Assembly (NCBI GenBank): GCA_035582835.1
Contig: JAYKAV010002797.1
Span: 248,001 to 312,000, forward strand
Length of the DNA stretch: 64,000 bases
Direction: 5' to 3'
Origin: Phoebastria nigripes
Lineage: Eukaryota; Chordata; Aves; Procellariiformes; Diomedeidae
Of the stretch, positions 37,712-50,195 are shown one piece after another; position 1 is the first letter of the stretch; each line of letters opens with the position of its first letter. Position numbers and translations under genes: made by a program. The notes under the pieces are model-generated. The model worked only from the letters and a program-made list of their open reading frames with translations. It had not been told where the DNA came from and ran no database searches.

Positions 37712-40700
37712 TGTGGTTTCACAGATCAAAAGGCGGCTTTAGAGATACACCAGCCCTACGTCTTTCAGCACAACGTGACTTTTACTGGTGATCTACCTTC
37801 CTTCCAGTCCAGAGGGCAGTCAACTCATTTCTGGTGTTGAGGAATCCCAGAGAAATGCCCATGGGGGTTGGCTATGGGTGGTGTTGGAGTTTATAAATTT
37901 CAGAACAGCTGGAAGTGTTTCCTTACACACATTTGAGAAAATTTCTCCCCTACCCTCTCTTCCCATTCCTTGTTAACAAAAACTTCCAGAGACCTAATAC
38001 CGACAAAAGCACTGGATGTTCTTTAGGACTTTGCAAGCTGTTGACCTCAATAGTGCTGTGGGACACAAACCAAAGTGAGAATCTTGCACAAAATGCTCTA
38101 TGTTCTTTTTTTTTTTCAGTTTAAATGATGTTGGCTGCCTGTTGGTTTCCTAATGGGTCCCAGTTCTGTTGTCCTCCAGGTGTTTAATGGTCTATCTTCA
38201 CTCAGTCGTTGCTGTGTTTCTTCTTCCCCCCCAATATGTGGCTTCTGTCCTTGTAATGATCTTCAGTATTTGCCATTCACCACATGTAAGTGTGTCCGGG
38301 TCTCCACATTCATGATGAGAAACCAAACCAGAAACAAACATCTTGATGGTAAAAAGGCTAGTCAGTTAATTCCCTCACTGGGATAAGAGAAGAGTTGCTG
38401 AGCAAGCTTATTTGTGTATGTTCACTTTTTCCAGCAAAGAAGAGATTTCCCTTCCCTAACTACGAAGCTGGCTGGTGGTTGCCCTTTCCTGCTAAAATAT
38501 CCCGGTTTTGCACTTGCACCCTCCCCGCCGGAGGAACCTGCAGCCCAAAGTGGGTATTTCCATGCACAGTGTCTGTGGCTCGGCGGCAGTGAAGACGTAA
38601 CTAAAGCCAGGAGCCTGCTCAAGCTCCTGTAGGAAATGAGATGTCTGCTATCGCTTCTGCCGAGCGGGGCCAGGCTGTGGTTAACAGGCTTTGGCATCAA
38701 TGCAGCCTGCTTTGCTGATCTCAGGGTTTCCTCAATATAGTCCGTGTCAGAGTACAGAGGGAAAGAGATTAAAGATAAAACCTTGGGGATGATTTCTGGG
38801 AAGCTGCTATATTAATTTCACTTTCCTCCCAACCACAACATCTCACCAAAATGTCACACAGGAGCACTGAGGCATCTTTGCCACCTATTGTCATGAGATA
38901 CCCTCAACAGCCAAATCCCTCTCTGCTGCTCATTCTCTCTTCCTCTAAAAAAAAAAAAACACACCACCAAAAAAAGCAGATTTTCTCTTTATTTTACCAG
39001 CTCCAATGTACAGTTTTAAGAGGAAAGGCTCCTTATGTGTATTACTTTCCAAGAAAGTATTTTCTGTTAGGACATTTCTTTATTAATACCTGTAATGCAT
39101 CTTAACACAGATTTCTTTTTGCTGTTCTAAAGGAACAGCAGAAGTTCAGAAAGAAATTGTTCCTGTAGAGGTACTTCTGATATATTTGAATAGTAAAGGA
39201 TGAAATAAATACCCTATGCCAAAGTCAGAAGAGGAGGATCTGGGATGCCTTTATGCTGTCTCTAACTCTGGTACTAACTCTCCATGGGAACCTTGCTTAG
39301 ATGGGACCCTGTACCAGGAGATGGTGCCTCGCTCTCCTGAAGCTCTTGGAAAACTCAAGCTTAATGTCTCTGTGTCTCATTTTTCCTGTCTCCAAAGCAT
39401 AGATCGTACCACAAACCCAGCTCAACTCCAGATATTCAACTGATGCCAACTAAAGCAGCTCCAGCACAGTTGGTGTTGGCCATGTACTCATCTGCTTGCA
39501 TTGCTTATTGCTCTTATTCTTCCCCACATCTTCTCTCCCCCAGTGATTTATTTGTCCCTTCATGCTGTCACATCTTGATTTATGCCATTGCCGCTGATGG
39601 CAGGGCCTTGCCTGGATGGTCTGCATCTGGTGCGCTCTACGCTGCGGCAAAGGTAATTACCAGTAGCAGAGAGCAAGAGGTTAATTCCAGGCTCCTTTCC
39701 TCTGCCTGCACCAAGCATAAATTCTCACTAGAAACAACTGTGTGAGCAGCTGCCACTCAGTACAGAAATTAATAATTCCAGTTTTAAGAAAGCAAAATTT
39801 TTGTGCAGTGCATAACTGGAGAGGTAATATTTAAGGCTTTTTTTGTGGTTTTGGAACTAAACCTTCTATGTAGAGGTTTAAATACTGATTATTGCAGTTC
39901 ATTTTCATTCAAAACCCAGCATGCGTGATCTGAAGGGAGCAAATATTTCTAAAAGGGTCTAGAACAATAAGTCTGATTTTCAGACTGGTGGAGAAGCATT
40001 AAATATGGGTTTTCCTTTTTCATTACCCTTGCTTTAATTAGTATTATGTTTCTATTAAAGGGAATGCATATTTCCCTGTTTGGCACTCTGTTTCATTAAG
40101 CAAACTGCTTGCTGTTAAATCAAACTTAGTTGGCTCCTTCTGTGATTTAAAGATTCTAGCTGTAGCCCATGAAACAGGCTGATGATCGGTACCATCAGAA
40201 GGGGGCAAATTTTGTACGATGAAGTGAGGTTTTTCCTTATACCCATGATAGTTTCAGTCCATCAGCAGGATGCTGTGCACACAGGCCCAGGTTAGTTTGG
40301 ACATGGGTATACGTGGCATAGAGAATCTTGCACAGGGTGCGAGAGCTGCATTTCTGTCCCGCTGGCTCAAAGCCCAGAAGTCAAAGAGAACAGGGGCCAG
40401 CACAGACCCTGCAAGGGGAAGATGCAGGTACATTCCCAGTATTTTTAGAAGATCTCACTGATGCTGTAGGATCACTGTTTATGGTGCAGCTGAGGTGCCT
40501 TTTATTCAGTCTGTCTTACCTGGCAGTCACCTCTTGCAGTAGCTCGTCAATTAGTGAGAATTTTGCATAATTTGGTGCAGCTGGTTATTTTTTAGACATC
40601 ATGAAGGGAACCAGGACATGGACGGCATAGTCCATGGCTTACACCTGATGGTCCAAAGCCAAGGTTAGGGTGCAAATGCAACCCCAATGATCTGATTCCT

Positions 40701-43700
40701 GCTGTGGAGCTGGAGGAAAGCCTAGAGCAATAGCCATAGGTCTCAGGTAGTGTTCAACAGAGCTACAGCTCTCAGCAGCAGAGAGGCTGGGGGATGACCC
40801 AGCTGAGATGTCTTATTCATCCAGTAATTGCAACTGGGCTCACCTGGAGAAAGCACCGCTCCAAACTCCAGAGCCCTGAGGGGTGTAGTCAGGACAGCTT
40901 GCTTCTGCGGTGCAGCCCTTAATTGGAAAGGCTCTAAAGCAGCTGAAAATGTGGATCAAAAGCATGTGGGAGATTGCACCAGCATCAGGCAGCTGGCCAG
41001 GCAGAGCGTGGGTTGGCACTGCCAGATTCTTGTAAGTACAGGAGTTGTGACAGTGATGTGGGAAATTTAAGATGTGAAAGATGGATTTGGTGGCAGAACT
41101 GGGGAGCGGATAAGAAGCAGCTGCTGGGGATGCAGCAGCAGGCGATAAGGGAAAGTGTCTGACTGAAGAGGTTTTGCAAAAGGAGCTGCTTGAGGAACAC
41201 ATCTTTTATAAATTGTTTCCTTAATGACCTTGGCATGAAAAGCCACAGTTTGCTGCTGGGAATTCCTCCTGTGCATTTCCCACTGCTGTGCCTGCTTGTT
41301 GTTCGGTCTGTGACTTGCAGTTATTAGTGAGCAGCCTCAGGTGGGGGGTTTCATCTGAGTTGCAGAGGGAACAGGACACGGCTGAACAAAGCATGGGAGA
41401 TGTATGTTCTCAGTAGAGGGCAGGGTTTCTTGAGTCACAGGAACCACTGTACCAGGCAGGTCATCTTGGAGATGACATGAAGATCTCCTTTTCCCAATTT
41501 CTGGGTTAATGGGAGGGGCTCAGGTGAACAAGCATATAATTAGCAAAATGTTAACTTCATGTTTATGCTTATTTGTCCTTTGGGCTGCAAGGAAAAAGCA
41601 GTGAGATGCGTAGGTAAAAATTTTAGCATCTTCGGCTGAAACTTCAGGTTTGGGGCTAATGCAGAGGTGGCAGGAAGGGCTCAGGTCAGGAGGAGCAACA
41701 GTGTAAAGCCTGGTGGAGGAAAGTCACTTCTTCAGAAAGGATTTGGGGGTTGAGGAGGGACTAGGTAAAGAATCAACAGGATGATCCCTAAAAAGCGATT
41801 TTTCTAATCAGCTTTATTGTGTGCATGTCTGCCCAGGCAGCTCACATATTGATTTGATGCTGAACAATTTTTCTGATTTTAAAAACTGCAATGAATTACA
41901 AGCAATTGCACATGTGCTTGCCTTTAAACACTCATGTAGCTGCATGACTGATTATAATTATACTCCTGTGAAAATTTTTGGTGGACCCAAGGACTTAATT
42001 CCACAAACCTCACTGATCACATCAGTGTATGTGTGAATTTATGCTTGCAGGATTAAACCCTGCCTTCAGCTATGAAGCAATTAATTGTTATAAGCAGAAA
42101 ACATGCAGGGGTGGGGGAAGAAGGGACAGGTTAAAACACTTACACTGTAAGTGAAAGAAGATCTTTCACTACTGGTAGGTATGTATTTCTGTCGCTAAAG
42201 CTTATTGCTGGGGAAGCTGCCATCCCAGGCTCCTTGCTTACGAAGCAAATGATGATTTACTCCATTTGACACAGAGAGGGAAATGAAACCTGACTTTAAT
42301 TCCAGCTGCGTAAGCATGCATGCGCCAGAAGTGCTTTCCCTGGAGAGTCCCTACAGTTCATCGCTCTGGTTTGCAAATTCCCTGATAGCCACCAAGCTGC
42401 CGGAGCTGTGCACGCTGCATGCAAGCAGCTCACACGGCTGCAGGCATAGGAGCAAACTGCTGCCACAGCCAGGAGGTGACCACCCACCTGAGATTGCCAT
42501 GGACCAAACCAGCTGGGAACGCTGTGTGAGGAGAAAGCATGGGAAGGGAGGTTTGACTCTGAGTCAAGGACTAAGGAAGGAAAAAAAAAAAAAGGTTCAA
42601 ACACCCAGCTCTGAGTCCTGCTCCATGGGAGGTGTTTCTGCTGAGGCTGGATTGGAAGAGCGTGGTGGTGTGCGAGTGCTTCGGAAAGGGATTGCACAGC
42701 GAAAAAGAAGTTGCCCAGTTACCTCCAATGACCTTCACCAGCTCAGCTGCAGACTTTAATACATTTTCCACCTATTTGGGGCTGAACTCAAAGCCCTGCT
42801 CCTGTGGAAAGGATCTTTCTTCTTCTAGAAAGGATCTTTGCTCAGTTCTTCTCCTGAAAACCTTCCAGGATGCTTCACCCAATCCCCCAGTGCACATAAC
42901 CATGTAAAGATGAGGTTTTGCAGAGGAGTGTACCTTGTCCTCTTACTCTGGTGTAAATGTGAGGTTCATAAGTAAAACACACTGAACTCACCTGGTTATT
43001 GAGGAGGTCCCATCCACACCCTGGTGGTTCACCTGCTGATGGTGAATCGCATCCCTGCCTGGCGTAAATCAGGAAAAACACTAGTTCACCTGTTGGTGGC
43101 ATTATCCCCTCTTGTAAATTATCACTATCCTATGAAATCAACTGAAAATCTGGATTGAACTGTTTATCCCTTTCCCTCAACAGTGAGGGGATAAACTGGG
43201 ATTTCCAAGGGGCAAGAGAAGCAGTTTGGAGCTGGCCCACAGCCCTCTCTGCTGAGCAGAAGGTGATCCTTTGCCTTCAGTAAGTTTTAGAGTAGTGAAA
43301 AGGCTTGGTATTGACGTTGCAAATGTATGGAGCAGCACTAAGCTGCTGCAGCCGTCGTGGTCTAAAGGTACGTGTAAAGTAAAGTTGGATTTTTCCTCGT
43401 TCATTACATCTGAATATTTGGGGGTAGGAGGAAACAAGAAACTCTTGGACACCTGGGCTTTTCTTCCCATCTGTATCTGCCTGTGTCTTCAGAAATGGTC
43501 TGTGAGCCCTTCTAGAGATGGAGGGATGGAGCTGGAGCAACCGCAATTCCTGGGACATGAGGATGGGCATCTCTGATAGCTTTTTCAGAGCTATTTGCTA
43601 CAGATTTTATCTTATCTGTTTTCAGTTTCTCTGCTATTGCTGTCTTAGAGCTGAAGTGGGCAAGCTAACCTGTAAGGGCAGCAGGAGGCAGCTGCCATCC

Positions 43701-43859
43701 TGTGATCTTGTGTGACCGCTGACCTGCATGGGATGTCTCCGCTAAGATGTTTGATGCCCGTATTTGAATGAGTAGATCGCAGACATTCAGGATGTTCTGC
43801 CAGAAGCCCCAGTGGTTTGGCAGATTTCCTGAAGCTCATGCCCCTTCTTGCTTTCATTG
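37712..43859. other. Intergenic sequence, no gene seen
   Basis: Unique DNA with no recognisable CR1 and only short random open frames. C/T-rich and A-rich runs occur near 38,220 and 38,947. I found no exon of a known protein on either strand by eye. Confidence 0.6.
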
Positions 43860-44110
43860 ATGTCCATCTTAATTATTTTATATATACCGTTCCTTGCTGC
43901 ATGAAAGAGTGTTTCCACAGTTCTGAATGTATGAGACGGAGGCTTTGTTGTCTGTTATTAGTCATGTAATTAGGCAGTACTGGTAACTTTATGTAAAGGA
44001 ATATGAAAATAATTAGATTGCTTTTGGCCAAGCTCATTGAAAACATCAGAAGCCCCAGAATTCAGATTAATTTCATGTTTTTCTAGAGTTGCTGTAGTCT
44101 TTATATGAGT
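43860..44110. promoter_or_regulatory. AT-rich candidate conserved non-coding element
   Basis: A CpG-poor AT-rich block with homeodomain-like cores (attag, ttaat, taattag) and no repeat signature. Its texture resembles vertebrate enhancers, but conservation cannot be assessed from one sequence. Confidence 0.2.
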
Positions 44111-47100
44111 TTAGCTAGCTAGGTTGATGGCCCAGCCAGTCTCTTTAGGGCTTTCTGTCCCTTTGTTGTTATATATCAACCTCTTAAATCATGAATTAAG
44201 CCACTACCATTCATAATGGCTGGGAAACATTCTCATAGTTAAAACTAAACTAGCCCACACGCTTTAACAATCTGCAGTGAAAATGCTTGTCACCAGCTCT
44301 GCTAACAGTGGAGCATGCAAGTCTGAAACAGAAATGGCTCTATAGGACTAAAGAAACAAACGGAAGGCTTGCTGTTTTATTAGCTCAACAAACTACATTT
44401 CACTCCTGTCTCTATTTCCCTTTCTGCGTAGCAATATATGCCCCGTTTCCAAAATGCTCATGTAAACAATGGGGAGGAAAGCCTTTTGTGTGGCTTTCGC
44501 TAAGATTGCAAGTTGTGTGGGCAATACAACTCAACAGAATTTCAATTAGATTTGCAAGCCTATATGCTTATGCACAGGGAAATATTTCATAACTTATATT
44601 TTCTCTTAATTGACTTTTTTTTTTGCACACAATAATTTATATGAAGGCAAAAAGGGAAAGTGCTTTGACAAAACAGTCAAGACTGCCTTTGAAGAACCCA
44701 AGGAAATTTTGTCTGGGTAGATTTATTCATTCTGAAATTAAAACACTTTGATGCAAACATGGCATACTCCATAAACTGCTGCTCTGCTTAGTGCTCCAAA
44801 GGGCTCTTCTTTTTCCATTAGTCAATGTTCTGCTCTGAATTGTACATTATGCATTGTTTTGGGGATGACTTGAATTTTTTTTTTTTTTTTTCTTAAATTT
44901 TGATGTTAAGTCTTCACCATTTGGCTCCAGATGTTACTGAAGAAGTTCAAGTACTGTTGTCTGTGCTGTATCTTCATTCGTTCTTGATGTCTCTACAGCC
45001 ATTGCTTTATTATGGCAGTGAAGAGGGACTTAGCTACTGCTTGCAGTGTCCAAACTGATATGCATAATGAGCAATTCAAACCGCTACCTACTTTACATTA
45101 TGCAAAGAATACGCTAGACAAAGTGTGTGTGTGTGTGTGTGAAACGCTCTGACAGCTCTGGATGGTAAGGTCTGATCTTAAACAAAGTAGTGGGGCTACA
45201 CTAAGTTTATGCTGGGTGATCCAGCAGACTGTGAACATGGCTTTCCATCTCCCTGTTTGCAGACAGCACTTTGCAGGGCTGAACACTTGCACATTTTTGT
45301 TTTGGCTTTGTTTTTCCCCGACTCCCCCAGCAGAGCAGTGTCTGTTTTTTATGTACTGGTGGCAGCTTCAGAAAAATGCAGATCCTACCACAGTTGATAA
45401 AATGTCACATTGCATAAATCACAAGGCAACCCCCCCACCCCCCCCCAAATCCACAAAAAAAAACCCCAAACAAAAGCACTTTGGCCACCTCCTACAAGAT
45501 GTGACCTTTATGCTTTTACATTAAGAAGTTTCAACACTATATGAGGCTGGGATGGAGGCGGGGTAAAATCTTTCCCTCCCAACTTTTTGCATCTCTGGAG
45601 TTTTGAAGGAGTCAGTGGACTTTGAATAAGTAAGGGGTAAGACTGTTGTCTTGCCTCTTCTCTACCTTTACCTACAGAAGCAATGACGTGAAGCTACAGT
45701 CTTCATCTTGACTACAAGACTCTGGGAGCAAGGTGTGCAGTAGAAGGCAGAGGCCAAACGGTACCGCATGGGTCAAAGCTGACACAGGGGGGTCAGATAG
45801 GCAGACTTGGGAAATGGGAAGCAAAACCATCTCGGCCACAACTTATTGGTAAGACAAAAGTAAGAGGTGCACATACCATCTGAAAAAGAAGCTAAATTGT
45901 ATGGGTGTGGTTAATGGACTACATTGGAGTGATGGGGCTGTGAAGTGTGGGCTCATGGGCTAACCAAGGCAGGGTGCCTGCTGCCTGACTTGTAGCATGG
46001 AAGAAGCCTTGTGTAGCAATGATGTGCAGGCCAGGAAACATCCATATTTGGTATGTGAAGGTCTGTCTTGCACACAAATTTGAATGCATTCTGTAAAATT
46101 TTGGAGCTTTACAGTGTTTTAACACATGCGGATGCATGGTCTCAAACTCCTACTGGTACTAAGTAAAGAGCCCATTGAAGTATAGAGGATGGAAGAAAGT
46201 TAATAGAAGAATGTGGAACAGGTTGTAATACAAACAATCAAACGTCTACCAAGGGCAACCACATTCTTCCTGGACTGGCTAGATCCTACTGTGTTGCATT
46301 TGCTTATAAATATCAGTTTTGTTCTACCATGCAATTGTAGCAGCAGAACCTGGCCAGAGAAACATCTCTGGAGGACCCATGTGGTTAGGCTGGACAAACC
46401 TGGTCCTTGGGAGTGGTGGATTTACATATGTTGGAGCAGGTGATTATGGTCAGAGTGTATCTGATTATGGTCAGGTGTATCTCAGAGGGCTGAGAGTGGA
46501 CTGAGGTCCCCAGAGTGGTGGTGGTGGTGACTTGTGGAAAATGCAGATCCTTGGGAANGGCAACCAGACTGTTGCCAGTGAAATGGCTATCCTGGATCTC
46601 GAGGGGCTTTGTTCTAACTTCAACTACATCCACTTACCTGAGGTGCTGACAGTGGAGGGATGNCTTCATGGGACCTGTTCTGGGAGTGAGGGCCATGTTT
46701 ATTCTTTGGCATCCCTTTGAAACAGGCAACGAGCATCACTAACATTTCTAGTTCACCAGTGAAGAACAGGGCCACAGAGCTTGGATGTGGGACCCTTGGA
46801 GTTTTGTACAGGGGAACCCAGACACCAAGCCTGGTGTGGGGAACTCCGTTTACTTGGGAAGATACTTAAGAGCAATGGGAAAGATGGGCCCTGAGAATGT
46901 GGACATTGAGACTGCTCTCTTTTCCCTGCCCTGTTGCAGAACAGCTCAAAGTGCTTCATCCTCGCTCTGAAATTTCGGGAATGAACTTTCTCAAAGCCCT
47001 TTAGCTAAAATTTTTGTGTTGTAAAGTGTGCAACCCCCCACTTTCGTACACAAAAGGAGGACTTGGAGAAGCCCCAGTGGGCAGAAAGGTGACTGCCCCA

Positions 47101-50081
47101 GGGAACCCCACCAGCGGTAACGGAGGCACCTCTGGTGCTGTTGGCATCAGCAGGGCCTTTTGTTTTGCTCTCGGCAAATGCCAGTGCTGCCAGTCTCCTG
47201 GGTGAAAGGGTGTGAAGGGGAGCTGTGCAAAGTGGGATGTGGGGCTGGGGTTCCTGCGAGCCCAGAGCGATTCCTGACGGGGAAAGCCTCTGTGCTGAGC
47301 CTTGTTCCTATCTGCACTACTGCAGTTGGTACTTTGGAGCATCAGGCAAAAATACCGCTTTCAATCTTGTAATGTGCTGCCCAAGCAAATGTAAAATATT
47401 TAATCTGGCATTGCCAAAGGGGTGCTTTATGACTTATGCCAAATTACATTATATAAACATAATTAAAGGGTTAGCTTTGTTTGAATCTGTCATTCTAAGC
47501 AATAAAGATGTCAGATAACTTAGTGTTACATTTTGATACTCACCCTATTAAGCTAATAAGTGTTTTTGTGTGTGCATGTATGTATACGCAAGCAGTGTTC
47601 ATGGAGTTAGTTTTTTTTAAAGGTGACCGAGTCTGAAGATGTTGCTGATGGAGTGCAGGAACATTGTCTGCTACAAAACTGCCTTCCAGTGTTTGCTTTT
47701 GAGCCTGGATGGCTGTGGTTCCCAAAACTGCNTGGGGAGGCTGAGAGGGGCAGGAGTCCCTCCGCATGCATCTGTGGCAGCAAGGGTCTGGGGAGGGGAG
47801 CCGGGAGGTGCTGGCACCGCTGCTGGGGCAGAGCTGGGCTTGTGCTGGGGGCAGCTGCATGCATTAAAGTTGGGACGTGACTCCTGCAGACCAAAAATTG
47901 TCAAGCTGTGATGGGCAAGGATTTAACAACATGAAACGTTAAAAACGCATGATGCTTCTCATGAAAAAAAGGATTTTTAATGAGCTGTCTCTTCTGCCCT
48001 GTAGACCCTTCATGCCTGATACATTTCATTTTGCTTAGTAGCAGGTAGCATCTGCTTATCCAGTGTGCTTCACTGAAGGTCCACCACTTTAGCCAAGTCT
48101 TGTCCTTGTTTTCGAGGTGGGGGAACTGAGGTGTGGCTAACTGGCTTATTGAAGATGGAGGAGGATTTGGCTGGGTACCTGCTTGTGCTGCGGGTACCAG
48201 CCACGAGCAGCCCCGGCGCAGTGTGAGATGGAGCAGAGCGGTCACCAGAGCCCAGGGCATGTCCGTCCTTAGCTGGTGGGGAGCTGGGGCGGTTTTGGCT
48301 GATGATGATAGCTTCATACACCAGGGCTGGTGCAGGCTGACATGCCGGGTATACACTCAGCTTCTGGAGAAAAAAACCACCCTCCCTCCCCCGGGTACTC
48401 TATTTTGAGATCTGTGTTACAACCACTAAATCAATGGAAAAACAAACCCCAATCCTGTCAAGTACGAGGACAAATATTTTCGAGGTTATTTTAAGGTTTA
48501 TAAAAAATATTAAACTAGAGAGTAAAATACACTTTACGTGATTAAACAGTCCTAATTTTACAGTCACGGACATGGACTCTTTACTGGGATACAGAAAGTA
48601 AAGATGCCTCTGAGTCTAAGACTCGCATTATCAGTGTCTGAGAGTATTTATGAATTAGTAGGTAAAATTATCCTCTTGAAATCTGTTGTCAAGATAGGCT
48701 TTGTTTAAAGTTGGCTTTCCTTTTGGCTGCTGTTGAGTAAATGCACCGAGCTATAACATGCTGTTTGTTCACCTCTCCAGAACAGCGGGCGCACACAGAC
48801 CTGAGTTTGTCATTCGTTCACCATTCATATAGCATAAAGCCTCCTATTTAATATTGAAAAGTTGCTGTTGGATGCCTGAACAGCCCGCGCATACTAGAGG
48901 ATTAAAAAAAAAAAACAAACCAGTTCAATTAAAGACCAGGGCAAAAATAGATTCACGGGTTTTCTGTTTCAAATTAAACTCTTAAAAGCCTCTTTCCCAA
49001 ATTTCTTCCATTCGAGTTTTGGATCCAGTCCTAAATGCTGGGTCTGAAACCCCAAATTACACCGCAGTTTGTGCCCACGTCAGTGACAGGCTGGATCCAA
49101 ATAGCAGTTATAACCATACCGGGGAAGCTTTGGGTCTCCTGCCCAGGTTCAGCAGAGCCCCTTTGCCTTGTGGATCCTCTCTGCTGTCCCCCCACAGCCT
49201 GTCNACCTGCTGTCTAAGCCACCCAGGGCCAGTCTGGGTAAATATAATCTATTATATAAATATAATAGGATCTGTGTCAGCTGTGAGGAGTGGTAGGGGT
49301 TAAGTTGTTTATAATTTCAATTAATAAATTAAACTCGGTGGGAGACCTGCAACGTTTCCCAGTTGTTCTCCAAGTATCACAACAAACCTCCTCATTTTGG
49401 GAATGGTATCTACGGGGGTATCTGGCTTTCTAATCTGGGGTTTGGTTTGGGCTCATCTCTACCCAAAATATTATTTTAACCACTCTTTGTATTTCATTTC
49501 CATACTTTTCCTTCAGTATGCTTTGAGAAAAGATTCTGCCAAAGTCAGAAATGCTTTGAGCCCTGGAAAACATTTTTTGCCATGTATATGGAAGGCGGTG
49601 TTTTGTTTGGCTTAGCTTGTGAAATACATGGCACAACCTGCATGAAATATTTGAGGCTGTGAGGAGACATGAGCAATTCTTGAAGGGAAAAAAAAAGAAA
49701 GAAAGAAGTTAATTTTCATTCAATGGTCTCATTTGCTTATAGCCACACCCAGACAAGAGGTGTGGGGCAGTGCAAGGAAGAAAAGATGATTTATGAACTT
49801 GTAAAATTAAAGTTGTTATAAAGTTAAAAAGAAACAAAACAACCCCCCAAAAAAGCTCAGACTCATGGCAAGGTTTCTACATATGTGAGCAGGAATTAAA
49901 CCATTAGTGTTTGATAAAAATTCATGAGGCTTTCGAAGCACCAGGGGTTGAGATGAAAGCTTTGCCTCATGTGCCCAGGTTGTGAGGAGAAGGGCTGCCA
50001 AGTGCCCCCGTCCTCACCTGGGTGGGCTTTTCCTGCGGAGGGTCACAGTATGGGGTGGAAAGGTAACGGGGGAGTTAATAG
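44111..50081. other. Intergenic sequence, no gene seen
   Basis: Unique DNA with a (GT)9 microsatellite at 45,124-45,141, a C-run block at 45,430-45,446 and a near-duplicated 20-base unit (gattatggtcag...gtatct) at 46,442-46,480. No coding gene recognised. Confidence 0.6.
45124..45141. repeat. GT microsatellite
   Basis: Nine uninterrupted GT units in intergenic DNA. Confidence 0.9.
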
Positions 50082-50195
50082 GGTCGTAGGATAATTTAGG
50101 CTGGCAGGGACCTCCGGAGGTTTCCAGCCTGACCTCCAGCTCAAAGCAAGGTCAGCAGCGAATCACTGCCTCCATGGGCTCCTCTTCTGCCCTTG
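50082..50195 (-). mobile_element. CR1 LINE 3' fragment
   Basis: The plus strand reads aggctggcagggacctccgg, then tgacctccagctcaaagcaa, an antisense CR1 3' end about 110 bases long. Old and truncated on both sides. Confidence 0.75.
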